Shown here: positions 20,347 through 32,651 of the stretch, piece after piece
Layout: each line of letters starts with the position of its first letter
Numbering within the stretch: the first letter of the stretch is position 1
Source of the DNA: Kappaphycus alvarezii
Taxonomy: Eukaryota; Rhodophyta; Florideophyceae; Gigartinales; Solieriaceae
DNA: 64,000 nucleotides
Assembly (NCBI GenBank): GCA_002205965.3
Contig: NADL03000450.1
Span: 1,240,001-1,304,000, forward strand
Direction: 5' to 3'
The notes under the pieces: model-generated
Told to the model about the DNA's origin: nothing
The model's input: the letters and a program-made list of their open reading frames with translations, nothing else
The model's database searches: none
Made by a program: the position numbers and the translations under genes

Positions 20347-20924
20347 TTAGTCTTCTAGATCAGAGCCAAAAAATTCCCCCCAAATATCCATTCCACCCAA
20401 GCAGTCCCCAAAAATATCCGCAAACGGCTTAAAATTTTCTATTTTCTCCTGGGAGATATCTAAACCATTAAAGATGCCCCATCCGGTTCCAGCACTTTCT
20501 ATGGCTCCCTTACCGCCACTCTCCTCGTCTTCCTCTTCCTCTTCCTCTTCATCTTTGTCAGAAAAGTCAGAGATAACGAAGACTCCGTCAGTCTCCTCTT
20601 TGTTCTCCACAGCAGCTCCACCACCGTTGTACACTATTGGCCTCCACCAGTCCACCCAGTCCTCCTCTTCATCCTCCTCTTCCGCCCCCTCTTCTCCCTC
20701 TTCCTCTACTTCCTCCTCTGCCTCTTCTGCATCCTCGAAGCAGTGCCATCGGATCCACTCCAGGACGCGTTCCCGGTCAATTCTCCTACAGCAGTCATCA
20801 TAACCCGTTGGTCCGTTGGCTATCAGGGCCAGGGTGTTGAGGGGCGGTGGCCTCAGGATGACTTGGCGATGGTGATGGACGGGCGGAGTTTGGTCATGTT
20901 GAGGTGAAAGGGGATGAGCCGATG
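20347..20924 (-). CDS. acidic ORF of unknown function, possibly partial
   Basis: An open minus-strand frame of ~190 codons after an upstream TGA, with no early ATG, so either an exon, a frameshifted gene or chance. It reads LALIANGPTGYDDCCRRIDR, ERVLEWIRWHCFEDAEEAEE, a long Glu/Asp tract, DWWRPIVYNGGG, a second acidic tract, and a C terminus with aromatic residues (WGIFNGLDIS, FKPFADIFGD, MDIWGEFFGS) ending DLED. The (Y/E)RVLEW-(I/V)RWHCF run faintly recalls a chromodomain strand (LVRWKGY), but key aromatic residues cannot be verified. The acidic repeats inflate frame length, so coding status is uncertain. Confidence 0.25.
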
Positions 20925-22629
20925 GGGAAGTTGATGGCGCGGGGTTTCTTCAACGACATAGATTTCGAACTTTAAATGGGGCGATGTGTTCGAAAAGTTT
21001 CACGGTGTTGGACGAAAAAAAATGTGACGCAATGCCGCGGCTTTGAATTTGCATGCAATCAGGGCAATAACTAAAAATGTGCTTGATACAATATCGGAAC
21101 TGAATTTGGAGGACGAAGCGGATCACGAGTCGAAAGATTTATTTGTTGAAAAAGGAGGACCAAAATGCAAAAAAATGAATGGAGTTGCACAGTGAATTGG
21201 GATTCATGGGAAAATTTTCGTGTCATGATTTTGATCGTGAAAGAAAATTGATGGGAATAGTTGCTTTTGGAAATTCACAGGGAACGAGAAGACAGAAGTT
21301 TGTGGAGAAGACCGCTCTCATAGAGAAAGGACCGTTTTTGTAACAACAGATGTCGTCAGTTGGAGTACCTCTGACAGAAAAGGGGGAATTATGGGGTAGT
21401 TTACTTCTTCATCTGATATTTCTAGCGGAGAAATCTAAACGGAGTTTGGAGACAGAAAAAGGCTAGCTGCCCTATTGAGGACTACTGTAGAAACTCGCCT
21501 ACAAGAATACGTCGCCCATCTATGGCCCCCTATCGCGCCCGCATATAGGAGTATTGCCTATGTCACACGCCCCACTCCCCGGTCCTCCAGTAGGTGTTAT
21601 TGTACTCGAATGTACAGTAGGGTACCAGCACCGCGTTATATCGCTCATGTGTACGATACTGTACACTTTCTGTCCCACAGGTGACCGTTTCCCGGCTACA
21701 GTGCGCCCCAACCACAGGACTGGATACTGTAGTACAGAGGATCATTACAAAATGGAGACACGTCCTCGAGTCACATGCTTTACCGCCGGGTTCATATTGC
21801 TTCCAGCCTCTCCCTCATTTTGCATCTCGCTCCAAATGGCGCCAAAGTTTCCCCACGCCTTGAAGGTGTTTGTAGCTCCATCCAGTATGTGTCCTTCATG
21901 TCGATCGTCCTCCACCCTCCTTGCCCATTTCAACATGTCGGCCTCTAATCATTATCCTTCCTACCGTTATGGTCAACCTTCCTGCTCGCCCGGAGCTCCC
22001 GCTGCCCTCCAGTCAACCCCTGTCCCTGCTCCACCGGCGCCCGCTCTCCTATGCAAAATTGTTCAAATCCCTCATGAAGATTCGACCGAACATCCTTCCG
22101 GTCCTCTAGCTGCCACGATTCTGTTCGGGTGGTCTGTCGCCGACCCCTATTGCGAAACTTACACAAATATAACCTTGCGTTATTCTATTTGTTGGGAACC
22201 TGGCTGTGCAGCGAGCAACTAAGTGGTGCCTATGCAGGGCCTTGAAGAGCAATCAAGCCGGCTCCAGCAGAAGTTGGGCTCTTCCCTCTCCCTCCTGGTG
22301 GAGAGATACGAACGCGAACTTTCGGACCTCCATAACGAACGCCCTTCGGCGACGCCCCCTTCCCTTAATCGCGCCTCATTCCTGCCCGGTGCAAAACGCT
22401 GCCGTCATTATAGGTCTTTCTGTAGTCCTCAGGTACGTTTCCAATAGGGGAACGCTCTGACAAGTTGCAGTAAATTCTTAGCCTGCATCCTTTTCTTATT
22501 CTGCATCTGTGCTATCCTTAGCCCGAGGTCCTGTAGATGACTTGATTGTTCCTTACCTCGCGCGTACTCCCATTACTACCTGAGGGCTACCCTCTCCCTT
22601 CACTATGTCTCTCCTCCTTCCGTTACCTC
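20925..22629. other. no recognised gene; 3' flank of gypsy-1
   Basis: A plus-strand frame (21554-22222) has no identifiable domain. Several GTACAGTA/TACTGTA words occur at 21600-21740. Part may be the 3' LTR of gypsy-1, but no matching copy was found beyond its 5' end. Confidence 0.35.
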
Positions 22630-22860
22630 CTAGAGGCTATAGCAGAAGCAACGGCTTACGCTTGCGGCGCCAGTACTGGACGATGAAGTGGCGAGGGATG
22701 TCGTCCTCACATAGCCCCTCATCGTCCTGCGGGCTGTATCCGAATCATCGGAAGAGGTACTGATATCCCGAGCCGTGGCGACAATGGCGCACAAACCGCT
22801 CCAAGGGGTACATGTCGCTCTCTCCCGTATACATTCCTCCATCCGGTACTATAGGCGGCT
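22630..22860 (-). pseudogene. gypsy-1 chromodomain
   Basis: After the integrase tail the minus strand encodes YPLERFVRHCRHGSGYQYLF and, beyond a TGA that replaces the expected Trp, FGYSPQDDEGLCEDDIPRHF, then IVQYWRRKRK. This matches the chromodomain pattern (Y-x-V-E-x-I-v-x-H-R...YLvrWkGY...). Substitution of the conserved Trp codon by TGA is a one-base lesion. Confidence 0.7.
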
Positions 22861-22980
22861 CTCTGTCTTGGACCTTACGCGTACTTACACTGCGGTCAGT
22901 TGCTTCCTGCTGGGATCCTTCTGCTTCAACTTGGCGGCTTCGTCCTGTTGGCGCTACTGTAACCCTGTCTTGACTTACAA

Positions 22981-24107
22981 TTATGGGGATGCCGCCATCC
23001 CCGATGGTGATCGTGTGCGAATGTACTGCCACCACCTTAAAAGTCCTGTAGTATTGTGCACCAACTTCGCCGACCGGGCATATTCTTCCTCCTTAGCACC
23101 GGGATCCTCCAGGTAGCGCTTCCGAAAGGCGGGACGATCCAGAAACCCTCGATTAACGACTTTCATATTTATGACGGTCCTCACCTTCTAGTCAAAGTCG
23201 GCCTTGTATCGCCGTTGGGACTCAGTCACCGTGCTTTTCGCCTCCTGGAGTTACTGCGACAGCTCCCGCAGGGCGTAATACTTGAAATACGTTGAGGACA
23301 ACTCCGCATTCGCCAATCTCGCGACGCTCGCCGATGGGATGGTAGAATTACGTGCCGCCGGGGGGTGCCACGTCACAAACAATCGAACAGCGTCGTCCCC
23401 GTGGCTCTGTGCAAATTTACAATGTAGGCGTAGGTCAGCGGTTCCACAATGCAGTCCCAATCTCGTTGGTGATCGCCAATGAAGTGGCACAAGCGTTAGA
23501 CCAACGTGTTTTTGAACCGCTCCACTTGGACGTTTACTTGTGGGTGGTACGCCATCGTAAAGCCGAGCATCGCCACCAGGAGTTAGGACACAGCAGCGAA
23601 GAAATTCGACGCGAACTGGGGGCCGTTGTCGGTCAGTGCCTAAGGCGGAACAACATACGGATAAATCCAATTTGAAAGAAAATCTTGCGTCCCTGTGGTC
23701 GAATTGTTATTCTTGAGGGTGACGCTGCAGCATAGCTTAGAGAATTTATCGATGATCACCAACAAATATCGGTTGGCGCTATCCGAGCTCGGTACGGGTC
23801 CCGGCAAATCCGTGGCGATGAACTCAAAAGGACCCGTAGCAGGGAATAACTTCAGGTAGTTCTGCTGTCGCCGAATGGTACCCCACGCACGGGCGCAACT
23901 TTGGCAATTCTCCACCGTTTAGAAGACATAGTTCGCTATTTTGGGCCAGTAGAACTTGCGCCTCAGGGTATAGTACATTCGAGATCCTCCTGGATGGCTC
24001 GCAAGTTTCGAATAGTGTGCAGACCCCATAACTTTAGCGCGCAGCGATTGTGGGACGACCACCTGCCATCCAACTTCGCAGCTCTCAACAGAAGGCCGTT
24101 TGTACAT
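22981..24107 (-). pseudogene. gypsy-1 integrase
   Basis: The N-terminal zinc-binding region gives GSAHYSKLASHPGG...NCQSCARAWG (HHCC). The catalytic core shows FEFIATDLPGPVPSS (first Asp), LTDNGPQFASNFF (second Asp) and HPQVNVQVERFKNTL (Glu), so the DDE triad is present though spread over several frames with stops. The tail contains RTVINMKVVNRGFLDRPAF and leads into the chromodomain. Confidence 0.8.
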
Positions 24108-24399
24108 AAATGAAACGTGGAATTCTACGCATTGACGAGTTGGGCCATATGTGGCACCAAAGTTCGGCTTTTTGCTCCCTCAAAATCTTCTCGATAAAGA
24201 CAGAGAAGTCAAAATACACCGCCGGCACTTGTGGCCTTACTTTGGGGAGCGCTCTGTCTTCCGTCCGCGGGGTCCTTACCTTTAGGGAGAAAAAAAGTTT
24301 TTCCCCATCAAACGGGCTGCAGTAGCTCCTATCGGTTGCTATTATCGATATTGCATCAGCCAAGTTGTGCTTTCTGGCTGGGTTATACCGCAACTATAA

Positions 24400-25640
24400 G
24401 TCGCAGTTCGCCAATCGGAGTCACCAGCGCGCAAAAAGGCCCGGGCAGTCTGTAAGGTTAAGGAAAAACTGTAGCGGCTGGTGATCCGTGCGTAAAACGA
24501 ACCGTGTGCCTTCAAAATAAGGCTGTAACGTAATGAAACTCACACCACGGCGAGATATTCCCTTCGGTTGCACTGTAACGCCTCTCGGATTTGGAAAGGG
24601 CCTCGCTCCAGCATTCTGTTGGCCATAACTCTCCTCACGTCCGCCACAGTAGCAGGAAACATCCCACTTGAAGATTGCAGGCGACTGCGTCGATATAGAA
24701 GGTCTACCTGACATTAGAGAGCGCGAACACCGGAGGGGAAGTTAATGCTTTCCTTAATTACTTAAAGGCGTCGAGCTCCTCTTGGGTAAGTGCATCTAAA
24801 CTGGATAGCTGATACATCGACAGCTTGCGCGTAAGCGAGTGGCCTACGTGCGCATATTTGCGGAAGAAGCATCGATAGACCTTACAAACCCCCAGGAAGG
24901 ATCGCAATTACGTTTGGTCCTTCGGCGGTCGCGCTTTTTCCAACGCCTGCATGTTCTTCATAGTCACTTCCAGCTGACCTGGTCGCATTAAGTGGCCTAG
25001 GAAATCGACTGTTTCCTAGAAGAAAAGGCACTTATTCAGCTTTAGCGACGCGCCCACTTCACTCAGGAGGGTTTAAAACGTTCGGAGATGGCAGACCTGC
25101 CCCCGCCTCGGCTTGGAATAGAAAATGGCGTCATCCAAGTAGATGAAGGCGTACTTCCACTTGCAGCTAGAAAAAATTATGTCGACTTCCCTTTGGAAAG
25201 TTACCGGCGCGTCGCGCAACCCGAAAAGCACGCACCGGAAGCGATATATCACCGAATGGAAGGTAAATGTAGTTTTTTACTTGTAGCAGTTATCGAAGGG
25301 TACTTTCCAGTACCCCCTGTTGCAGTCCAAGGTGGAGAACACTTTAGCATCCCATAGAGAATCAATGCACTCATCTATTCGGGGAATCGGATAAGATTCG
25401 CTCACCGTTAGGGAGTTCAGATGCAGGTAGTCTACACAGAAGCGCAGCGACCCATCGGCTTTCTGGATAAGAACCACCGGGCTGGCCCATTCGGAGTGCG
25501 ATGGATCTATGATCTCTTCCTCAGCATTCGCTCTACCTCTTGGCGTTCGATATCTCGGGCCAGCATACCCGACCAGTATGGTTGCTGTTACACTTGCCCA
25601 GCCCCGGGCGTTAGCTCAATCCGGTGTTCGGTCGCCTTAA
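24400..25640 (-). pseudogene. gypsy-1 reverse transcriptase and RNase H
   Basis: RT: VLIQKADGSLRFCVDYLHLN, SYPIPRIDECIDSLWDAKVF, STLDCNRGYW (first catalytic Asp) and YAFIYLDDAIFYSK (YLDD box, ~25.13 kb), then FLGHLMRPGQ and LRSFLGVCKVYRCFFRKYA (connection). RNase H: STFYIDAVACNLQVG (Asp), RRYSATEGNISPW and RFTHGSPAA, decayed. Multiple frameshifts. Confidence 0.8.
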
Positions 25641-26044
25641 TGGCTCCCAACTTCCCTGACCACATGGCGTTTAACTAACAAGGAACTCGATCACCTCCTG
25701 GCGCTCTTCGCGTTTCTTCACCTCTACGTGGACTGCACTACTCTAATCGCCTTTGTTTCCTGTTTTCAATTCGCGAGTTGGAATCTTCGGGTCCTCAAGG
25801 ACGAAGACCTCCCCTGGAGCCGGTTTAGTATGCCCAACTGTTTTGTCCCTTGTGGAGTGTCACATTGTTGGAACTAAAGTTTGTTATCCAGACAGAGAAT
25901 ACCTTCGCCGGCATTTCGTTGCAAATTTCGTTCGCCAGTAGGAGGTGGTTGGCCGCAACCGTTCTGGTTCTGGACAAAAAATACCGCTCGGGACGTCGGG
26001 GGCATTCTCCTCGGCTTGGCGACCCAAACCCTCTTAAACGGTGT

Positions 26045-26254
26045 TTACTTCCGATAACTTCTCATTTCCATCCCTCGAAATAATCCTAACGACGGGATTT
26101 TCATAAAAAAACCTTTTTTTCTCTTTCGGAGAATCGCTTTGACGAACCGGTCAATGAAGGATGTTACCAGGATGAACTCAGCCGCAAGCCTGTCGACCAC
26201 CAAAAACTGCACTCTCGACGTCAGATCTCCAATCCTGAGGTGCAAAGGGATCAC
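26045..26254 (-). pseudogene. gypsy-1 protease C-terminal part
   Basis: LHLRIGDLTSRVQFLVVDRL and FILVTSFIDRFVKAI match the second half of a retroviral-type aspartic protease (...I.DL..RVQFLVVD....ILGTSFID). The DSG active-site strand was not located. Confidence 0.55.
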
Positions 26255-26701
26255 TCATAAAGGTATAAAGGGGATATTTGATGAGTCGACTCCTAGGGCG
26301 GCATCCAAATAAGGCGTTACGTAAGATATCCAATATTGCGGTAGAAGTTTTACGTTAACCAGATTTGGGCCAGCTCCGCCATCCAAAGCCCATTTAGTGT
26401 ATTTCAACTGCCTAAGGGAGGTGCCCACCATCAATTAGACTCGATAGTTACTCTTTCTTAGCACCAATGACACATCTGTGCCCTAGTACTTGAGGCGATC
26501 TAGGTCCCCGTTAGAAGATATACAGTTTCGGCTGCGCTTGATACCACAGGGCGTAGGCGACTTTTCTACACCCTTGGGTCTTTAAATCCTTCTGTTATTG
26601 TACGGCGTTACTGCTAATCACGGTCGTCCTCCTGTTGGTCGCAGTCTTCTGTTACTCCTCTTGGCGAACCCGTGCTCCCGCTCTTGGTGCCCCCGGGCTA
26701 C

Positions 26702-28751
26702 TCAAATAGGAAAAGCTACTCTGGGGGTGGCGGGTGGAGTACGTCTGCTCCCGCCATCCATCCTGACCAAATTGGCTTTTATTTCCTCTAGGATTCGACG
26801 CAGTAACTCTAAGTACACTGTCGGGCAATCACCTGCGAAGTGTGCCGGGCTCGCGCAAATCAAGCACACTCGCGTGGCCATCGAGGACAAAGTCGACCAT
26901 GACGGAGGGGACGCTAGTAGGGCATGATAGAGATCCTGTTGGACCTGCATAATTTCCTGCTGAAGATCCGTTGGCATATCCGGTTGGCCCATGTCGCTCT
27001 CTGAAGAATACTGTTATCGGTATCTGTGTGACTTCGGTTGACAGAACTGCAATGTTTCACAAACCACAACAGAGTCGGAACAGACTCGCGGTGACCGTCG
27101 CTGTCACCTACAAAATTTAGTCTTTTAATTACAAACTGAGCGAACAGGCAGTAGTCGGCAGATTTACCAACAGAAACTAGAACAAAAGAGTTACGAAGAA
27201 AGGCGACTAGAGAAAAAGTTACAATCAGCAACTTGAAACAGCCCAAAGTCACGGAACAGTGACAAAAACAAGACAACAGGAACAAATAAAGCCCAGATGG
27301 TTCCCCTTTCAGCTGACCTCTTGGTCAGTTGAAACTTGGTTTCGCGTTTTGTAGAGAAAACTACTACCGAAGTTCGTCACGACATGAACGAAATTACTCG
27401 TGTTGCATTAATCTAGTTTATACACAACATAATGCTAAGTTGTCAGCATTTATAACGTCACTTCACAGAAGAAAATAAACATACATGGTAACTACCACTT
27501 TTAGCTAAGGAACTCACATTATTTACGCTTTAAAGCGTTAAAGAAATACTGATTAGTCCACAATAAGACCTGACGGCTTCAGTTTTCTCTTCCGCTTCGA
27601 TATGAGCTACTGATAGTACTCCTTTCGGCTTATTAATACTCATCTGTCGGGAATGAAGGTAAGAATCTCCCAGCGCTTGTGCATATTGTTTCAACTCCGG
27701 AGAGGTGGTTCTTTTACTGGCACAGAAATGATTTCTGACGATGAACTAAATGAAGGAAGACAGTCCGTCTACGAAGATAGACTTCAGCCGCATCTCGGAG
27801 AACAATGATCCACGAAGGCGAGCCTTGGCGTGTATCAACTCCGTGAAGGTCGACTCCGTCATGGTAGGTGCTTGCTTCATCGAAATCACCTGATGGTACG
27901 CCTGGGAAACTACCTCATCGGCAGCGTATGTCCGTATGAGATAATTCACCGCTTCAGGGTAGGACGTGACCAAGTTCTCGTCGTCTTCTTCATCGATAAC
28001 TATGCTCCTAGAGGTGTTAAGCCTAGACTCGAGGTTATCATTCCCGTTTTACTCCAAAAAGTACTGGAAAAATCACAAAAGCGCTTCGATAACGTCATTG
28101 TAGTCGCACGCGTTGTGATAGTCTATGAAGAATTAAAATACTCTAATTGAGTCCTTCCAGTCAAAACTTTCGGTGGAAATTTGCCGGGCCAAAATCTGAT
28201 GATAACACAAAGAACTTTTAGAGACGCGAAAGGAGATACTGAATGCATTAAACGTACTGTAGAATAGGAAGCCGAGCGGTCGTTTAGACGTCATGACTGG
28301 TAATTCACCAGTCGGGCGAACAGTTCCTTCAACGGAATGATGCGTTCCGATTTTGCCTTGTTGCGGCGCATCCTCGGGTCTTCGTCCGAGCTTGATTTCG
28401 GCTCTGACCCACTTGGACCCAAAGAGGTCGACGCGCTCCATTTGGATTTCTTCTTCTTTCGCGAGTGCCTTGAATTATTTTCATTTCGGCGATCGTTTCC
28501 GACTCTACCACCTCCGCGGTGATCACGGTCAGACTCCGAATCCATCGAGTCTGATGAGCCACCACCAGGGTCTCCCCAACTCCGACGGGAGTATAATTTT
28601 GGTGTTTCGTACGGTAGATTTTACTGCGCAGAACTCGTTCCCTGGAACCGCGACCTCCAAGGTTACCTTTCCAAGCAGCGCGATTCATCATGATCAGCAG
28701 TACCGAACGGCAGAGTTCTTCAATAGGAATCGCAGCCCTTGAGAGAAACAA
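26702..28751 (-). pseudogene. gypsy-1 Gag
   Basis: Broken over several frames. Upstream part (28.75-28.3 kb) is Ser/Arg/Asp-rich (DSESDRDHRGGGRVG); the core at 27.97-27.75 kb has YPEAVNYLIRTYAADEVVSQ and TMTESTFTELIHAKARLRGS, typical of retrotransposon Gag helices. A CX2CX4HX4C zinc knuckle (CLICASPAHFAGDC) sits at 26825-26866. About 700 bp between core and knuckle (27.7-27.0 kb) hold no recognised domain and may be an insertion or rearranged leader, since the knuckle frame has its own ATG at 26992. Confidence 0.65.
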
Positions 28752-28760
28752 GCCTCCATT

Positions 28761-30224
28761 CGAGCATTAATTTGCTCACCTACGACCTCAGGTAGGATTC
28801 TGGGGAGATTTTTCGTCAGGTGGACGTTTAATAGTAGGAAAACAATCTCAGGGACCCTCTTTTCCAATTTGTCTGTCAGAAATGGGGCAAGACGAGGTGC
28901 CAGGTCCTTCTGTAGCCAAATTTGGCGGTCCCCCGAAAGGATTTGATTGGCTGGCCTTTGACCCCCGACGGAGTGGCCTTATTGATCACCCGCGACAGGA
29001 TGGACCCCGGTTGGCTCGGTAATTACCCAGTAGGAAGATGGGCGCCCAGCGGTTCTTCTTCATGACGAACTGGTGGATTCTATTGCGAACTCCAGATGGA
29101 ACGGTCGCTTCTAGTGGAAATGATGGTAGCTTAGCTTCCAAATGATGTAATTTTGAACGAGGGCAGTCGCTTCATTCCCAAACCCTTCTAGGCGGATAGC
29201 TCCTAGTGGACGAATAAAAGTCAGCCTTGTGGATTGAGAATAGCGTTTCTAGGTCGGGAGACAAGTTGTAGTAATGCAAATGTATGGGGTTCGTTGGTAA
29301 AACAAAAAATAAAGTTACAAAGCTGCGCACGCCTAAAGGATAAAAAGCTTCGCCAAAAGGGAGTTACCCAGAAGTAGCACCAGAAAGTGAGCTGGTCCAA
29401 TGGGTGGGCGTGGAGACGATAGGAATAAAAGTGGGAGACCTTGTCGGTTACGCCTACTAGGAGGTTGTAGAGTAGCAGATCAAGACGTGCTTCCCTCCTT
29501 TACTTTTTCGCGTTCCCTCGCCACTTACTCACCTTATAAGGATAAATAAATACCCAACTAGAACTACTTTAGCGTATATGGACTGCGATGAAACTTGCAG
29601 ACATGTACATTTTGCTTGCTGTACATTCATTTTCAGCCACGTCGCGATTGAGCATCGAACGCGGTGCTGATATACTGGACCAATACGCGGGCACCATAAC
29701 TCAAACAGATGTGCCAACTAAATTAATATAAGATCTCACGACATTCTCATACACGGGTACTGGGATTTATAGGAAGAGGATTTGGTCCTCACAGTCCTGA
29801 TGGGGTATTTCAAGCGGATTGCCTATTGTGTGTCGAGAAAGGGTTTTTGGATCCTAACCACGATTTTTTTTACATTGGAAGATGAATTATTCGCAAGTAG
29901 CGCCAAAGACATTCCGATTAAAGTTGTGGGTGGGAGAAAATCCGATAGAAAAGGTCATACTTTAGACGTTTTCTGAGATGCAATCATTCATGGCATACTG
30001 TAAAGAAGGTTCCGGCGTCGAGGAGAGAAAAAAGAGTATTGCGTGGAGAACTTGGGGTAGATAGTGGTGGAGAGCAGAGGGGATTGAGCATTAAGTGGAA
30101 CATTGGTAACGATGCACCGTGATTACACCAAATTTGGGTTACTGAGAAGATGTAAGTTCGCGGTGCCAGGTGTTTACGTGTTTCTGCGGACCAAATTATT
30201 GCCCAGCATCTCTTCGTTGCTCTT
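28761..30224. other. no recognised gene
   Basis: Short frames on both strands without domains. Probably the 5' flank of gypsy-1 and old repeat sequence. Confidence 0.4.
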
Positions 30225-30653
30225 TTGAACCTCAAACAGAAGACAAAGGAAACAAAAGAAGATGAGGAGGATGCAACCATTTTCGAAGGGCTAGAGAAGG
30301 ACTGTCCAAACAAATTTATTATTGATAACCGGCCGCTTCAGGGGTCTTCTATGTTTTATTGCAAGAAGCCAATGAAATGGAGAGGGGAGAGACTGTGGAA
30401 ATTCAGTCAGTTACTGTTCGTGGATACGGGAAGGCCATGTCACCGCAATTTGTCAGACTTCTGCATTCTGCCCCGCCACCCTACAGCAATAGTTTTTCTT
30501 TTTGGATTGAAGTCCCCCAAGCAGGTTTTAAAAGACCAACTATTGTTAAAGGGAAACGATAAAGACTATCTCATTAAAACATCTGAGTTAGACCATTTTT
30601 TGGCTTCCAAAGGTCGTTCCGATGGGATCTATTCGGATGCAGCAGAATTTTGA
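30225..30653 (+). pseudogene. unidentified coding fragment 1
   Basis: A 142-codon frame beginning lysine/glutamate-rich (MNLKQKTKETKEDEEDATIF) and continuing KFIIDNRPLQGSSMFYCKKP. I do not recognise a family. It precedes two more plus-strand frames (31179-32006 and 32131-32651) separated by stops, and together they look like one decayed multi-domain gene. Its place between two LTR elements suggests a transposon. Confidence 0.35.
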
Positions 30654-31178
30654 CCGTGAAACAGAGAACAACTGACTGGTTCTTTTTGAAGTCCTTTTGC
30701 GTAACTATAAAAGTCGCCACGTGCCTCTACAAAACAAGTCCAACTGTATGCGGTTTCTTGCGTGCAGTTAAACTAAGCACTTATCCGATCTCTTGTTTTG
30801 ACAATTTTGGCGCTTGTTTGGTAGATCGCTTGTTTGGGCGAAATCGGTTAATAGAAGCAAGGAGGCGTGAAACTTTCAACTAGGAAGCTGTTTTAGCAGA
30901 TCTGGAGAGAAAAGATTCAATATTGTCAGTCGCAAGATAGGGCCTTGTCGGGTGCAAGAATGCACCGTAGCTGCTGCGTCTCCATACGAATTACGCGAGA
31001 TTTACTACGAACGTCTTCCACGGCTTCTAGATAAAGAATAGATTATGGCTGCCTTTACCGAAATCAAGAAGAGGGTCAAGGACTTGCCCGTACTGCATTA
31101 CCGCATGGAAAGGTAGAATTCGAGTATGTGGAGGTGAGATAAGAGCAGTTTCCGAGCTTATTCCACCAAGCTCGTTGC

Positions 31179-32006
31179 ATGAACCTTAATCTGTTAATCT
31201 ACGCATGCGCCTCCGAAAGAAAAATCCTTGGCAAAGTTATTACGTTCTTTTCCGATTCTCATATTTATGCTGCACGAATGTTTATTTCTCTTGATGTTGC
31301 GAGTCACTTTCGGTGGACTATTAAGGTGCCGTCCCAGTTCCAGGAGGGAGTGCATTATGAGGATAAAGACATCTTCGCATCTCAGTATCCGCTTTGGGCT
31401 GCAGTTTTCAACAAAGTCCCATGGGATGGTCTTTTGGTTCCTGCGAAGCGTTTTGAACATAACTCCCAAACTCTCTACAGTTATACGACAGGGGAGGTAG
31501 ACATTGCGGCTCACCTGAGATCTTTTGCTTCGAGCTACAGTGTCCATCTGAAATGGGGGGCCAAGATTGTGACCCATTTGTGAATGCACCTTGTGCAGAA
31601 AGACTTTGTAGCGTTTCATTTGTTCCTACGTCAAGATAGATTAGTCGACAGGGAGAACTTTAGGCATCTCGATAGTTTTCAGCAGTTCCTTTCAAAAAAA
31701 TCGTTTGCCGACTTTGTTTTTGACCTAGCTTTGGAGCTGCTTGAGCTTGCTGGAAACATGATTATGGAATCAATGGATGCTGGAGAGAGAGGGGAGAGAA
31801 ATAATGAAGGATATAAAATGGAACATGACGCGTTAAGTGAGATTTTCACAGTTAGAGCCAGAAAGCTGGTGGAGATGGCTCGAAAAAGCCGGCGAAACCG
31901 TATGAATATATTTAATTCAAATGATTGCATTAATGTAAGGCTCAAAGTGAGAACTATAATCCCCACCATGCTAAAATGCAGCAGAAATGCGGCTTTTATG
32001 GTTTAA
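31179..32006 (+). pseudogene. unidentified coding fragment 2
   Basis: Two abutting frames in the same phase, split only by a TGA at ~31581: first SDSHIYAARMFISLDVASHF and WTIKVPSQFQEGVHYEDKDI; then DFVAFHLFLRQDRLVDRENF and FVFDLALELLELAGNMIMES. Read through the stop, this gives ~275 codons of well-structured, non-repetitive protein, which argues for a former gene. No catalytic motif or family was recognised. Confidence 0.4.
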
Positions 32007-32130
32007 ACAAGGGAAAAAATCAAGAGGTCGCCGAACACTTATACTATGCGAGCATGAAAACGTTCACTTGTGTGTGAAGGAAACTAAGGAATACAGGAAG
32101 ACATGTTTGAATGTATGAAATAGTGTTAAA

Positions 32131-32651
32131 GTGCTTCGAGAGCGGAAAATTTCGGAGCGTCCATCTGTTTCGCCGACTAGTGATTCTGAGCGCGCCAGCA
32201 ACGACCAGAATGGTTCAGTATCCGCTTCTGTACCTTCCAAGACAAGACAGAGGAGAAAAAAGGTGCCAATGGCAAAAGGAAAAGACATCGCATTGATCGG
32301 ATCCAATCTTTACAATAGAATACAGGGGAGGAGGACTACTAAGCCGAAATGGATGAAATTGTAGCGCTGGAAGACAAAAAAGAGCGCGCAGTGGAAGTAG
32401 TTGCGAGGGGAGGGAATTGAATTCAGCATGCAGATAATTTGGATGCGACAGAGAGTGATGGGGAGGACATTGCAGCTGGTGCTGAAATGGCGAAGCGGGA
32501 TGATGAAAACGGTGCGAAATGTGGTCGTAATTTAGGGAGGGGGATTGAAGATGAACGAAGAATGGATGGAATTGCGCTGTATGGGGATGATGAAGACAAC
32601 GATTTGGGATATGAAGACGTCCAACCTGTCTATGAATTCACAAATGAGTAA
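32131..32651 (+). pseudogene. unidentified coding fragment 3, charged
   Basis: Ser-rich and basic sequence (SVSPTSDSERASNDQNGSVS; KTRQRRKKVPMAKGKD), then an acidic frame (DATESDGEDIAAGAEMAKRD...DNDLGYEDVQPVYEFTNE) ending at 32651. It could be the disordered C terminus of the protein in fragments 1 and 2. Function unknown. Confidence 0.3.

Larger units (their letters stand above)
22630..28760 (-). mobile_element. gypsy-1: chromodomain Ty3/gypsy element, decayed
   Basis: All parts of a Ty3/gypsy element lie in canonical order on the minus strand: Gag (28.75-26.7 kb), protease (~26.25-26.0), RT (25.6-24.7), RNase H (24.7-24.4), HHCC integrase (24.1-23.2) and a C-terminal chromodomain (~22.85-22.63). 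The chromodomain places it among chromoviruses, whose integrase is steered to particular chromatin marks. Every domain contains stops or frameshifts. LTRs could not be paired. Confidence 0.85.
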
